64,000 nucleotides of DNA from Gp6-AA40 sp035647075 (GTDB taxonomy: Bacteria > Acidobacteriota > Vicinamibacteria > Vicinamibacterales > UBA2999), in assembly GCA_035647075.1 (NCBI GenBank), contig DASROF010000027.1, positions 1 to 64,000 of the forward strand, given 5' to 3'. Position 1 is the first letter of the stretch. Every line of letters begins with the position of its first letter. The notes under the pieces were generated by a model. The model ran no database searches. It was not told the DNA's origin and worked only from the letters and a program-made list of their open reading frames with translations. This document shows positions 7,688-16,821 of the stretch, in pieces. A program made the translations under genes and the position numbers.

Positions 7688-8764
7688 GCGTTCGTAGGCG
7701 GACACCGTCTCGCGCACCATCTGCTCAACCGTAAACAGGCGTCGTACGCGATTGAGTCCAGCCCGTCCCATCTGTCGACGGAGCTCCTGGTCCTTGAGCA
7801 GCTGGATGATTCGCGAGGCCAGCGCGCGCGGTTCGCGCGCAGGCACGAGGAAGCCGGTGGCCATGTCCTCGACGACTTCGGGCACGCCTCCAACTGCCGT
7901 CGCCACGGCCGGTTTCTCTGCGGCCATGGCGTCCAGCAACGAGGTGCACATCCCCTCGTGCGTTGAGCTCAATGCAAATACATCAACATCCTTCAACAGC
8001 TCGAGCACGTCGGCGCGGAATCCCGCCAGGAACACGTGACGCTCGAGATGCAGGTGTTTGATCTGTTTCTCGAGCGGCTGTCGCAGGTCGCCCTCGCCGA
8101 GAATGACGAACCTGACGTCCGACACCTGCTTGACCACGATCGCTGCGGCGTCAATCAGCGTGTGGTGGTCCTTCTGTGCGACCAGTGCGCCAATGGTGCC
8201 GACGATCGGCGAGTGGGTCGGCAGAAACAGCGCTGCATGAAGATTACCGTGCGGAAGCGCAATGAGACGTTCGACGTCGACGCCTTCGTGCACGACGTCG
8301 ATCTTCGACGCGGGGATGCGATCCGCAACCAGGCGGTCGCGCACGGCCCGGCTGATGGCCAGGAAGCGGTCGACCTGCGAGTACTTCCACGTTGAAAACG
8401 AGTTTCGGGCGATCGGAAACTCGATGCGACGTGACGCCACGAGCAGCGGCCGCGGCCGCGGCGTCGTAATCGCCAACGCTGTCGCGGCCATGGCCACAGC
8501 GTTCGGATCGTGTGCGTGCAGCACGTCCGGTCGCAGTTGCTTGATGACCCGCGACAGGCGCCAGGCCGCGGCGAGGTCGATTTCGCCGCGTGAGGAGAGG
8601 GGCACGAGGTCAAGTCCTTCGGACATGCGCTGAAAGAGGGCGCCGGCCGGGTCGGCCACCAGCGCCGCGCGATGGCCGATCGCGCGCAGCCCCAGCACCG
8701 TATAACGCACCTGGCTTTGCCCACCCCTCCAGGTCTGCGCCGTGTCGATGTGAAGGGAGAACAC
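7655..8764 (-). CDS. Glycosyltransferase family 4
   Basis: GT-B retaining glycosyltransferase of 369 aa. The N-terminal half shows DTAQTWRGGQSQVRYTVLGLRAIGH (donor/acceptor loop), the middle DVLHAHDPNAVAMA, and the C-terminal half VGTIGALVAQKDHHTLIDA and STHEGMCTSLLDAMAAEKPAVATAVGGVPEVV, the E-x7-E-like nucleotide-sugar site. I chose GTG 8764, six bases after GGGGAG; a longer frame back to 8887 would overlap the upstream gene and add an unrelated arginine-rich tail. Probable role: LPS core or other surface glycan, with the adjacent GT2. Co-directional with tolC-like and GT2. Confidence 0.85.
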   Translation of the reverse strand: MFSLHIDTAQTWRGGQSQVRYTVLGLRAIGHRAALVADPAGALFQRMSEGLDLVPLSSRGEIDLAAAWRLSRVIKQLRPDVLHAHDPNAVAMAATALAITTPRPRPLLVASRRIEFPIARNSFSTWKYSQVDRFLAISRAVRDRLVADRIPASKIDVVHEGVDVERLIALPHGNLHAALFLPTHSPIVGTIGALVAQKDHHTLIDAAAIVVKQVSDVRFVILGEGDLRQPLEKQIKHLHLERHVFLAGFRADVLELLKDVDVFALSSTHEGMCTSLLDAMAAEKPAVATAVGGVPEVVEDMATGFLVPAREPRALASRIIQLLKDQELRRQMGRAGLNRVRRLFTVEQMVRETVSAYERLGSLRRAETS

Positions 8765-8822
8765 GATCAACTCCCCACGTCCAACAACCGCTTTCCGACG
8801 CAAGGCCGGGTGCGTCCGGCGA

Positions 8823-9599
8823 TCATTTTGTGGAAGTCGGGGGAGAGGAATCGGGAGTCTGCGTCTGCAACTCCCACAGCTTGGCAAACTTCAGCAGGAC
8901 CGAGTACGCGTTGACCAGCGAAATGGTGAGACCGGCAACGCCGTCAGTAAAGCCGCCCCGCAGGATGTAATTGCGCAGGAACGCCGCCGGCGGGTGCGTC
9001 AGCAGATCGAACGCGTTTGCCCGCCGCCCGGCCTCGTACATCTGGCGGGCCGCCAGGCTGCTGTAGTGGTTGATCCGGTCGAGATGGTCGCTGAGATCCC
9101 GGTACGAGTAGTGCTGAAGCTCGTGCTTCAACTGCCCGACGGGCCCGTCTGCGATGACGGATTCATGGACGTACTTGCCTTGCCAGCGCGCCGCACGCCG
9201 GTCGTACAGCCGCGTCTGGTGATCGGGGTAGAAATCGGTCGTTCGTACCCATCGTCCGAGGTGAAAGGTGACACGAGGAACGCGGAAGGCGCGTTCCGCC
9301 GGCTCGCTCGCCACGACCTCGCGTATTTCAGACGAGAGCGCTGGTGTCACCCGTTCGTCGGCATCGAGCGAAAAGATCCAGTCGTGCGAGGCGACTGAGG
9401 CGGCATAGTTCTTTTGGTCGACGTATCCGGGCCACGTGCGACCCATGACGCGGACACCCTTCCCCGTGGCGATCGCCACGGTATCGTCGGTGCTGCCTGA
9501 ATCGACGACCAGTACTTCGTCAGCCCACGCAGCGCTGTCGATGGCTGCGGCAATGTGCCGCGCCTCGTTGAGGGTGATGATCGTGACCGTGACGGGCAC
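8823..9599 (-). CDS. Glycosyltransferase family 2, WaaE/KdtX-like
   Basis: VTVTIITLNEARHIAAAIDS at the N-terminus, DEVLVVDSGSTDDTVAIA, and SLDADERVTP (DxD metal site) define a GT-A family 2 enzyme of the WaaE/KdtX (LPS core glucosyl/heptosyl) subgroup, which also shares the RVPRVTFHLGRWVR and HYSYRDLSDHLDRINHYSS segments seen here. The start is uncertain: GTG 9599 (258 aa) leaves a normal N-terminus; TTG 9635 would add 12 residues; neither has a clear Shine-Dalgarno. Predicted inner-membrane-associated LPS core assembly enzyme. Confidence 0.85.
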   Translation of the reverse strand: MPVTVTIITLNEARHIAAAIDSAAWADEVLVVDSGSTDDTVAIATGKGVRVMGRTWPGYVDQKNYAASVASHDWIFSLDADERVTPALSSEIREVVASEPAERAFRVPRVTFHLGRWVRTTDFYPDHQTRLYDRRAARWQGKYVHESVIADGPVGQLKHELQHYSYRDLSDHLDRINHYSSLAARQMYEAGRRANAFDLLTHPPAAFLRNYILRGGFTDGVAGLTISLVNAYSVLLKFAKLWELQTQTPDSSPPTSTK

Positions 9600-9674
9600 G
9601 GGGGGATTCTGCCGCGGCTGGTGCGAAAAGACCAAACCGCGGGGTCAAATCCCGGTGGTTCGTGAGCGTCGTGT

Positions 9675-11288
9675 CTATCGCAGCGGCACTTCCTGCACTG
9701 TCTCGAGATCGATCTTGGACTGGATGTAATCGAGGATCGCCCGCAGCTCGTTGTTCTGCGAAACCGACAGGTCTCGCTGCGCCTGGAAGACGAGGAAGTT
9801 GGTCGACGTACCGGCCTCGAACTTACGCTGCTCGGCCTCGAGACGACGCTGCGTGAACTCGCGCGACGCCCTCGTCGTCTGCACCCGCTGCTGGTTGGTG
9901 ACCACCTGACGGGCGGCCTGGCGAACCTGCGTCGTCACCTGCAGTTCCTGATTCTTCAGCTGGGCCTGGTCCCTGGCCTGCTGCAGCCGTACGCGGGCCA
10001 GGCTGGCCTGCTGCGGACTCTTTCCGATCGGCTGACTGAAATTGATTGAGAACGTCCACGCCGGGAAATCGTTGGTCAGCAGGTCGGACAGCACCGATCC
10101 GAGTCCGCGGTGCTCTTCGCCGATGACGGCGCCCGGGGTCAGGCCCACGCCCGCTGAGCGGAGGAACTGAACGCCGCCGATTGCGCTCAAGCCGTAGTTG
10201 AACTGTGCGCTCACGTCGGGCAGGGTCTGGTTCTTCAGGAAGCCGATGTTGATGTCGTTCGCCTCCATCGACTTCCTGGCCTGCAGCAGATCAGTCCGAC
10301 GGTCCAGTGCATTACGAATCGCGGCATTCACGTCGACGGGAATCGGTTCGAACGGCGGCATGTCGATTGGCTCGATCTTGATGGTCCAGAAGTCCGGCAT
10401 CGACGGGTTGTAAACAAGCAGCCGGAGGTTGTCCTCCGCCGTATCGATCTGAGCCTGGCCGACGATCACGGATTCCCGCCTCGTCGCGACTTCGGCTTCC
10501 GCCTCCACGATGTCGATGGGCGGAGTGGTGCCGATCTCGACACGCGCCTTCGTGTTGCGCAGCGATTCTTCGGCAAGATCCAGCGATTGCTGGGCCACCC
10601 GCAGCGCGGCGATCTGATACGCCAGCTCCCAATAGGCGTTGCGCACGTTCCGGGACGTCCCCGTCAGTGTCTGCCGCAATCCGACATCGGCGATCTCGCG
10701 ATTCTTCTCACTGAGCTGGAGCTGCTCGCGGGCGCTGTCGATCTTGAATCCTCGCCAGAGCGGTTGCGTGTAATTAAACGAGATTGATGAACGGAGCTGC
10801 GGGTTGAAGTTGCTGAAGAAGTTATTCGACGTCGAGCGCGCGCCGTCGAAGCCGGCGGAATAGTTCCCACCGAACCACGGCAGCTGCTGCTGCACTTCCG
10901 TCGTCATCGAGAACTGGTCGGAGTTGAGGGCGGCGCCCTGCGCGCCCGACAGAAAACTGTTGGGCGGCGACGTGTTGCTGTTTTGTTGCAACGACGAATT
11001 CAACGTCGGCGTCCAGGCGCGGCGCGCCTGCACGACGTTCAAATTCTCGATCTGCGGATCGAATCGCGCGATCTCAATACCGAGGTTGTTCTCCGCAGCC
11101 AGGCGGACTGCCTCGTCAGCGGTCAGGCGCCGCACCTGCGTTCCAGCGGCGGCGGCCTGCTGGAGCGCAGCCGGCAGCAGCACGCCACCGGCTGCCGCCT
11201 GCCGCCCTTGTGCGAAAACGGACGATGAGGGCGTGAGACCGGCCACACACAACGTCATGACGACCGGCAGAATTCCAGACGTACGCAT
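9675..11288 (-). CDS. TolC-family outer membrane channel
   Basis: 537 aa from ATG 11288, preceded by GGGAG, starting with a signal peptide (MRTSGILPVVMTLCVAGLTPSSSVFAQ). The mature protein has the duplicated OEP helical-repeat architecture: VRLAAENNLGIEIA, then AYWELAYQIAALRVAQQSLDLAEESLRNTKARVEIGTTPPIDIVEAEAEVA in the first half, and AARQVVTNQQRVQTTRASREFTQRRLEAEQRKFEAGTSTNFLV in the second. Such proteins are exit ducts for RND, ABC or type I systems; no pump is adjacent, so the partner is unknown. An upstream leader holds two tandem TCTTCGT octamers (11313-11328). Confidence 0.88.
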   Translation of the reverse strand: MRTSGILPVVMTLCVAGLTPSSSVFAQGRQAAAGGVLLPAALQQAAAAGTQVRRLTADEAVRLAAENNLGIEIARFDPQIENLNVVQARRAWTPTLNSSLQQNSNTSPPNSFLSGAQGAALNSDQFSMTTEVQQQLPWFGGNYSAGFDGARSTSNNFFSNFNPQLRSSISFNYTQPLWRGFKIDSAREQLQLSEKNREIADVGLRQTLTGTSRNVRNAYWELAYQIAALRVAQQSLDLAEESLRNTKARVEIGTTPPIDIVEAEAEVATRRESVIVGQAQIDTAEDNLRLLVYNPSMPDFWTIKIEPIDMPPFEPIPVDVNAAIRNALDRRTDLLQARKSMEANDINIGFLKNQTLPDVSAQFNYGLSAIGGVQFLRSAGVGLTPGAVIGEEHRGLGSVLSDLLTNDFPAWTFSINFSQPIGKSPQQASLARVRLQQARDQAQLKNQELQVTTQVRQAARQVVTNQQRVQTTRASREFTQRRLEAEQRKFEAGTSTNFLVFQAQRDLSVSQNNELRAILDYIQSKIDLETVQEVPLR

Positions 11289-11383
11289 CAATGCCGAGCT
11301 CCCATGTAAGGATCTTCGTGTCTTCGTAGTTAACACCTGTAGGACGATCACTTTGCGCCGGATGTTCGCCTGAAAGCAAAAGG

Positions 11384-11389
11384 TATACT
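11384..11389 (+). promoter_or_regulatory. Predicted -10 of pyrE, leaderless arrangement
   Basis: TATACT ends 7 bp before the GTG start at 11397, so a normal sigma-70 start site falls at or next to the first base of the start codon. No Shine-Dalgarno separates them and no good -35 is visible. Confidence 0.5.
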
Positions 11390-11396
11390 CGCCGAC

Positions 11397-11975
11397 GTGT
11401 CTGCCGCCACCGCTGATGACGTTCTGAGCCTGTTCCGCCGCGTCGGAGCGCTCCTGGAAGGACATTTCAGGCTCACGTCCGGCCTGCACAGTTCTGGATA
11501 TCTGCAGTGCGCCCTCGTCCTTCAGCACCCGCGCGAGGCGGAGGCCTGCGGCGTGGGCATAGCCGAACGGGTCCGCAGTCTGGGTGCGACCGTGGTCCTG
11601 TCACCGGCTCTTGGCGGGATTGTCATTGGCCACGAGGTTGCCCGCGCGCTTGGCGTTCGCGCGATCTTTGCCGAACGGCAGGACGGAACGCTGACGCTGC
11701 GGCGCGGTTTTTCATTGGGCGCCGGCGACCGGGTGCTGGTCGTGGAGGATGTTGTGACGACCGGTGGTTCGACACGGGAAACGATCGACGTGGCCCGGGC
11801 GCAGGGAGCGAGTGTTGTCGGGGCCGCCGCGATCATCGATCGCAGCGGCGGCAGCCAGAACCTGGATGTTCCCTTCCATGCGCTCGCGACGGTGTCGCTG
11901 CCGACCTACCAGCCAGACGCGTGTCCGCTCTGCGCGCGCGGCGAGCCCGTCGTGAAGCCCGGCTCCCGCGCATGA
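11397..11975 (+). CDS. pyrE: Orotate phosphoribosyltransferase
   Basis: 192-aa type I PRTase converting orotate and PRPP to OMP. It matches the canonical long-form PyrE: ALLEGHFRLTSGLHSSGYLQCA (about 18-39), the ERQDGTLTLRRGF loop (about 91-103), and the PRPP motif VLVVEDVVTTGGSTRET (about 111-127), ending CPLCARGEPV. GTG start, predicted leaderless. It is divergent from the tolC-like gene and 3 bp upstream of truA, 6 kb from the pyr cluster, which carries a second PyrE-like gene. Confidence 0.9.
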   Translation: MSAATADDVLSLFRRVGALLEGHFRLTSGLHSSGYLQCALVLQHPREAEACGVGIAERVRSLGATVVLSPALGGIVIGHEVARALGVRAIFAERQDGTLTLRRGFSLGAGDRVLVVEDVVTTGGSTRETIDVARAQGASVVGAAAIIDRSGGSQNLDVPFHALATVSLPTYQPDACPLCARGEPVVKPGSRA

Positions 11976-11978
11976 CCG

Positions 11979-12716
11979 ATGCGCACCCTGAAGATCACGC
12001 TGGCCTACGATGGCAGCCGGTTCGTCGGCTGGCAGCGCCAGGCGGACGGTGAGTCGATCCAGGGCCTGCTCGAAGACGCACTGGCCCGGTTCGAAGGCGG
12101 TCCCGTCACGGCTCATGGAGCAGGGCGCACAGACGCGGGGGTGCATGCACTCGGTCAGGTTGCCAGCGCGCGCGTAACGTTCGCGCACGACGTGTCCACG
12201 TTGACCAGGGCATTGAACGCCCATTTACCTCCCGACGTGCGCGTCGTGTCTGTCGCGGACGCCGACGAGGCCTTTCACGCGCGGTTCAGTTCCAGAGCCA
12301 AGACCTATCGCTACCAGATCCGCAACACGGCAGTTGCCGACCCGTTCGATCGAGCGTTCGTCTGGCATCTCCCGGAGCCGCTTGCCGTCGAGTCGATGGC
12401 ACTGGCCTCGGCATCGCTCGTCGGCACGCATGACTTCGGCGCGTTCAGGAGTGTCGGCAGCGAAGTCGCCAGTTCGGTGCGCACGGTCACGAGGTCGGCG
12501 TGGCGTCGGCATGACGGTCTGCTGACGTACGAGATCTCCGGCGACGGGTTTCTTCGTCATATGGTGCGGGCGATCGTTGGAACGCTGGTGGAGATTGGTC
12601 GCGGGTGGCGTCAGCCGGAAGATATCCCGGCACTTCTCGGGGGAGGCACCCGCGCACACGCCGGGGCAACGGCGCCGCCGCACGGCCTGTTCCTTGTGTC
12701 GGTGGACTATGATTAG
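11979..12716 (+). CDS. truA: tRNA pseudouridine(38-40) synthase TruA
   Basis: Converts uridines 38-40 in the tRNA anticodon stem to pseudouridine. 245 aa. The catalytic aspartate is D52 in GAGRTDAGVHALGQ; K-I-T-L-A-Y-D-G-S-R-F-V-G-W-Q at the start and AKTYRYQI plus ISGDGFLRHMVRAIVGTLVEIGRG are further conserved blocks. Begins 3 bp after pyrE, so probably co-transcribed with it. Confidence 0.95.
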   Translation: MRTLKITLAYDGSRFVGWQRQADGESIQGLLEDALARFEGGPVTAHGAGRTDAGVHALGQVASARVTFAHDVSTLTRALNAHLPPDVRVVSVADADEAFHARFSSRAKTYRYQIRNTAVADPFDRAFVWHLPEPLAVESMALASASLVGTHDFGAFRSVGSEVASSVRTVTRSAWRRHDGLLTYEISGDGFLRHMVRAIVGTLVEIGRGWRQPEDIPALLGGGTRAHAGATAPPHGLFLVSVDYD

Positions 12717-12742
12717 GCGCTTGCAGACAGGGGACATGCCAC

Positions 12743-13534
12743 GTGGCGCGTGACGAGCTGCTGGCGTGGATTCCGGCCGGCGATGCCGACCGCATGCTCG
12801 TGGATCAGCTGCATTTCGAGCGGCTCCCTGCGCATATCGCCGTCATCATGGACGGCAACGGGCGATGGGCTGCGCAACGTCATCTGCCACGCGTCGAGGG
12901 CCATCGCGCCGGTATCGACGCGGTTCGCGACACGGTCGAGACCGGAGCCCGCCTCGGAATAGACGTCCTAACCCTGTACGCCTTTTCTGTCGAGAACTGG
13001 AAGCGCCCGGCCTCCGAAGTCGGGACACTCATGGGGCTGTTGAAGCGCTATCTGCGCTCCGAGCTGAACACACTCCTCGCCAACAACATCCGTTTTCAAG
13101 TCATCGGCCGGATGGAGGAGCTGTCCGCCGACATTCAAGACGAGTTGCATCGCGCCATGGAGCGCACCGCGAAGAATTCCGGTATGCGGTTCAACATCGC
13201 GCTGAATTACGGCGGCCGCACGGAGATTCTCGATGCGGTGAAGCAGGTGATTGCGGACGGTCTCCGGCCGCAGGACCTCACCGAGGAACGTTTCGCGTCG
13301 CTGCTCTATACGGCCGGCCAGCCCGATCCGGATCTCCTGATTCGCACCAGCGGCGAAATGCGCGTCAGCAATTTCCTGCTCTGGCAGATCGCCTACGCCG
13401 AAATCTACGTGACCGAAACGCTCTGGCCCGACTTCCGGCGGCGTCACCTGTTCGAAGCGGTTCTCGCCTACCAGAAACGCGAGCGCCGTTACGGCGGCAT
13501 CACTCCATCACCGGCCATCATCGGCGCGAAATGA
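12743..13534 (+). CDS. uppS: Isoprenyl transferase (undecaprenyl diphosphate synthase)
   Basis: Cis-prenyltransferase making the lipid carrier for peptidoglycan and O-antigen. HIAVIMDGNGRWA places the catalytic Asp at about 37; HRAGIDAVRD, LTLYAFSVENWKRP, NIALNYGGRTEI and PDLLIRTSGEMRVSNFLLWQIAYAEIYVTETLWPDF are all intact. 263 aa from GTG 12743; an internal ATG at 12794 is an alternative that would shorten the tail ahead of the core. Overlaps cdsA in ATGA, beginning a uppS-cdsA-dxr-rseP unit found widely in bacteria. Confidence 0.95.
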   Translation: MARDELLAWIPAGDADRMLVDQLHFERLPAHIAVIMDGNGRWAAQRHLPRVEGHRAGIDAVRDTVETGARLGIDVLTLYAFSVENWKRPASEVGTLMGLLKRYLRSELNTLLANNIRFQVIGRMEELSADIQDELHRAMERTAKNSGMRFNIALNYGGRTEILDAVKQVIADGLRPQDLTEERFASLLYTAGQPDPDLLIRTSGEMRVSNFLLWQIAYAEIYVTETLWPDFRRRHLFEAVLAYQKRERRYGGITPSPAIIGAK

Positions 13535-14301
13535 CCCGTGTGCTCAGCGGGATCGTCATGGCCGCGGGCGCGCTGGCGGCGATTCTGTTTCTGCCGCCAA
13601 TCGGGCTGAGAGTGCTGGTTGCCGTGCTCGCTGGCGCGGCGGCCTTCGAATACATGGCGCTCGTCGGAGTGGACAACTCGCGTGGCCGCGTCGGGTTTGT
13701 CCTTCTCGCTGGCCTTATCGCCTGGCAGCTGTCGTCCGGGGTCCAGATGGCCATCATTGCGCCGATGGCCCTGTTCGTCGCCGGGGCGTTCGCCGTGTTC
13801 TTCAAACGGACGACGGGGCAGCAGGCGGTGCTCGGGGCGTTCTCGATGGTGTACATCGGAATGCCGCTGGGCATGCTGGCCGCCCTCCAGATTGCGCGCG
13901 GCTGGCGTGCGACGGTGCTGCTCATCGCAACCGTCGTGGTCAGCGATTCGCTGCAGTTCTATACGGGCCGCCTGTTTGGTAAGCACCCGCTCGCGCCCGC
14001 GATCAGTCCGAAGAAGACGATCGAAGGCGCTATCGGCGGCGCGATCGCAGGCACGTTGTTCATGGCGTTCGCCGGCCGAATCGTTTTTCTGGAGCAACCG
14101 CGGCTGATGCTCGCCCTCCTCGGCCTGGTCATGGTGCTGCTGGGGATTCTCGGCGATCTGTTCGAGTCGCGTCTCAAGCGCGAAGCGAACGTCAAAGACA
14201 GCTCGTCGTTGATTCCCGGCCATGGCGGCGTGCTGGATCGCATTGATGCGCTGTTGTTCGTCACTCCGGCGTTTGTGATCGCGGCAGGTGTCGTGAGGTG
14301 A
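13531..14301 (+). CDS. cdsA: Phosphatidate cytidylyltransferase
   Basis: Integral membrane enzyme making CDP-diacylglycerol for phospholipids. 256 aa with about seven to eight hydrophobic segments. The CdsA signature is complete near the C-terminus: GDLFESRLKREANVKDSSSLIPGHGGVLDRIDA; SPKKTIEGAIGG is the second conserved block. The ATG lies in the uppS stop (ATGA), and the stop overlaps dxr (GTGA). Confidence 0.95.
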   Translation: MTRVLSGIVMAAGALAAILFLPPIGLRVLVAVLAGAAAFEYMALVGVDNSRGRVGFVLLAGLIAWQLSSGVQMAIIAPMALFVAGAFAVFFKRTTGQQAVLGAFSMVYIGMPLGMLAALQIARGWRATVLLIATVVVSDSLQFYTGRLFGKHPLAPAISPKKTIEGAIGGAIAGTLFMAFAGRIVFLEQPRLMLALLGLVMVLLGILGDLFESRLKREANVKDSSSLIPGHGGVLDRIDALLFVTPAFVIAAGVVR

Positions 14302-15467
14302 AACGGATCGCGATCCTGGGTTCGACCGGCTCCATTGGCCGAAGCGCGCTGGCGGTCGTCGATGCGCACCCGTCCCGGCTTCAGGTCGCCGCACTCGCTG
14401 CTGGGGACAACGCTGCACTCCTTGCCGAGCAGATCAACCAATACAAACCCCGTGTCGCGGCGATTGCCACTGCCACGGGTCTGGATCGACTGCGGCCTGC
14501 ACTGAGCTCAGCCACTACCACCCGCGTTCTTTCGGGTGCCGACGGACTCCTGGAAGTTGCGTCGCATCCCGAAGTCGATGTCGTGATCTGCGCGTCTGCC
14601 GGCACGGCCGGGCTCGAAGCGGTGCTTGCCGCCATTGAGGCTGGCAAGACCATCGCGCTCGCGAACAAGGAAGTGCTCGTCATGGCCGGTGCGCTGGTGA
14701 TGGAGGCCGCACAGCGCAACCGTGTGTCGATCTTGCCGGTGGACAGCGAACACAACGCTATCCACCAATGCCTTCACGGCCGAAACCCAGACGAGATCAG
14801 AAGGCTGATCCTGACGGCCTCAGGCGGCCCGTTCCGGGCGCTTCCGGAAGCAGACCTCGAGCGAGTGAGGCCCGAAGCCGCGTTGCGGCATCCCACGTGG
14901 CAAATGGGGCGGAAGATCACGATCGACTCTGCGACACTTATGAACAAAGGGCTGGAGGTGATCGAGGCGCACTGGCTCTTCGGCGTTGATGCCGACCGCA
15001 TCGATGTGCTGATCCATCCGCAATCGATCGTGCACTCGATGGTGGAGCTCAACGACGGCTCGGTGATCGCACAGCTCGGCATCACGGACATGCGCCTGCC
15101 GATCCAGTACGCATGCTCGTATCCCGAGCGGTGGGACACGGCACTGCCGACGTTGAATCTGGCGAAAGCGGGCCGGCTCGAATTTCATGAACCTGCACAC
15201 GATCGATTTCCCTGCCTTGCACTGGCGTACCGGGCTCTCCGGGCGGGAGGGACGCTGCCGGTCGTGTTGAATGCCGCCAACGAGGTCGCGGTCGAGGCGT
15301 TTCTCGACGGCAAGCTCGGCTTTACGGCGATTCCGCGCGTCATCGAGAAAACGATGAACACACACGAGATCGAACGCGTCGCCACGATCGACACCGTTCG
15401 CCGCGTCGATCGGTGGGCCCGCCAGCAGGCACACGATGCGGCGCGGGCGCTAGAATTGACAGTGTAG
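14298..15467 (+). CDS. dxr: 1-deoxy-D-xylulose 5-phosphate reductoisomerase
   Basis: Second enzyme of the MEP isoprenoid pathway. 389 aa from a GTG overlapping the cdsA stop. The NADPH-binding motif ILGSTGSIGRSAL (about 5-17), ALANKEVLVMAG, the metal/substrate block LPVDSEHNAIHQCL, TASGGPFR, HPTWQMGRKITIDSATLMNKGLEVIEAHWLFG and the C-terminal VLNAANEVAVEAFL are all present. It supplies precursors for the neighbouring UppS product. Stop overlaps the rseP GTG by 1 bp. Confidence 0.96.
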   Translation: MKRIAILGSTGSIGRSALAVVDAHPSRLQVAALAAGDNAALLAEQINQYKPRVAAIATATGLDRLRPALSSATTTRVLSGADGLLEVASHPEVDVVICASAGTAGLEAVLAAIEAGKTIALANKEVLVMAGALVMEAAQRNRVSILPVDSEHNAIHQCLHGRNPDEIRRLILTASGGPFRALPEADLERVRPEAALRHPTWQMGRKITIDSATLMNKGLEVIEAHWLFGVDADRIDVLIHPQSIVHSMVELNDGSVIAQLGITDMRLPIQYACSYPERWDTALPTLNLAKAGRLEFHEPAHDRFPCLALAYRALRAGGTLPVVLNAANEVAVEAFLDGKLGFTAIPRVIEKTMNTHEIERVATIDTVRRVDRWARQQAHDAARALELTV

Positions 15468-16789
15468 TGGTCACCATTCTCGCGTTCCTGTTCGTTCTTG
15501 GCGTCCTGGTGTTCGTTCACGAGCTGGGACACTTTCTCGCCGCGCGCCGTGTCGGCGTTCGCGTCATCACGTTTTCGCTCGGGTTCGGGCCGAAGATCCT
15601 GAAATTCACCCGCGGCGACACGGAATACTGCGTCAGTGCGGTTCCGCTTGGCGGCTACGTCAAGATGGCGGGCGAGAACCCCGACGATGTGCGGTCGGGC
15701 CAGCCGGATGAGTTCCTATCCAAAAGCAAGTGGCAGCGGTTCCAGATTCTGATCGCGGGACCGGTGATGAACATTGTGCTCGCCGTGGTCGTGCTGGCGT
15801 TCGTGCTGGCGCAGGGCGCGCATGTGGCCGCCTATCGCGACGAGCCACCGATCGTCGGTGTCGTTGTGAAGGGATCGCCGGCGGAACGCGCCGGGTTGAT
15901 GCCTGGCGACCGCATCCTGGTGGTCAACGCCGACCGTGTCGACACCTGGGAAGACATGCTCATGCGGGTGGCCACCAAGGCAAACCGCGAAGTCGAGCTC
16001 TCCGTCCTGCGCGGCGGTCAGACCATCATCGTCGGCGTCCGACCAGCGTCTGAGGGAAGATTCGAGGTGGGCACCTTGGGTGTGATGCCCGCCAACACGC
16101 ACCCAATCGTCGATTCTGTGATTGCCGATGGGCCGGCCCAGAAGGCGGGCCTCAAGGCGAAGGACGAGATCGTCGCCATCAACGGCGAGCCGATGGTGTT
16201 CCGGTCCCAGCTCATCACGGCGATTTCGAAGCACGGCGGCCAGACCGTCACCCTGACCGTCAAAAGAGCAGACCAGACATTCGACCTCCGTGCGACGCCA
16301 GCGAAGCGCGGCTCGCGCGGAATGCTCGACATGTACCTGACGGACCGCGTGAAGTCGTTCACGCCCGGTCCACTCGAAGCTGTCAAGCTCAGCGTCGAAG
16401 AGAACGTCGAATCCAGCGGGCTGATTTTCAGGACCCTCGCGGGCCTCTTCACCGGAGAGACGTCCGTCCGCCAGCTGCAGGGTCCTGTCGGAATCGCGCA
16501 GCTGTCGGGCGAATCGGCGGCCGAAGGCTGGATTCCGCTCTTCTCGCTGATGGCGATGCTCAGCATCAACCTCGGGATCCTGAATCTGATGCCGATTCCC
16601 GTGCTCGACGGAGGACATATTCTGATCCTGATGCTCGAGGGGATTGCGCGGCGCGACTTCAGTATGCGCGTGAAGGAAAAGATGCTGCTGGCGGGATTCG
16701 TATTGCTGATGATGCTGATGGTCACTGTCATCTACAACGATTTGACCCGCATCAGCTGGATTGAAAACCTGATGCCCTGGCGGCAGTAG
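15467..16789 (+). CDS. rseP: Site-2 intramembrane zinc metalloprotease RseP
   Basis: 440 aa from GTG 15467. The first membrane helix carries the HELGH zinc motif (about 18-22), and a C-terminal helix carries NLMPIPVLDGGHI with the third ligand. Between them lie two PDZ domains, PAERAGLMPGDRILVVNADRV and PAQKAGLKAKDEIVAINGEPM. GFGPKILKF and SAVPLGGYVKMAGE are family blocks. RseP cleaves membrane anti-sigma factors and remnant signal peptides. Last gene of uppS-cdsA-dxr-rseP. Confidence 0.94.
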   Translation: MVTILAFLFVLGVLVFVHELGHFLAARRVGVRVITFSLGFGPKILKFTRGDTEYCVSAVPLGGYVKMAGENPDDVRSGQPDEFLSKSKWQRFQILIAGPVMNIVLAVVVLAFVLAQGAHVAAYRDEPPIVGVVVKGSPAERAGLMPGDRILVVNADRVDTWEDMLMRVATKANREVELSVLRGGQTIIVGVRPASEGRFEVGTLGVMPANTHPIVDSVIADGPAQKAGLKAKDEIVAINGEPMVFRSQLITAISKHGGQTVTLTVKRADQTFDLRATPAKRGSRGMLDMYLTDRVKSFTPGPLEAVKLSVEENVESSGLIFRTLAGLFTGETSVRQLQGPVGIAQLSGESAAEGWIPLFSLMAMLSINLGILNLMPIPVLDGGHILILMLEGIARRDFSMRVKEKMLLAGFVLLMMLMVTVIYNDLTRISWIENLMPWRQ

Positions 16790-16794
16790 AGGCC

Positions 16795-16821
16795 AAGGGC
16801 AAGGCCCAAGGCCTAAGGAGG
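16795..16821 (+). repeat. Heptamer repeat AAGGCCC-type forming the next gene's ribosome binding site
   Basis: Reads AAGGGC, AAGGCCC, AAGGCCT, AAGGAGG at 16795, 16801, 16808 and 16815: a period-7 array (first unit one base short). The last unit is the Shine-Dalgarno of the gene at 16826. A related CCTTGGG array is at 49948. Confidence 0.6.

Noticed and set aside
12766..13530. Upstream extension of the cdsA frame
   Set aside because: Out of frame within uppS; the true cdsA start is the ATGA overlap at 13531.
15451..15467. TAGAAT/TTGACA promoter inside the end of dxr for rseP
   Set aside because: TTGACA lacks a -10 at the right distance and TAGAAT lacks a -35; rseP overlaps dxr and is more simply co-transcribed.
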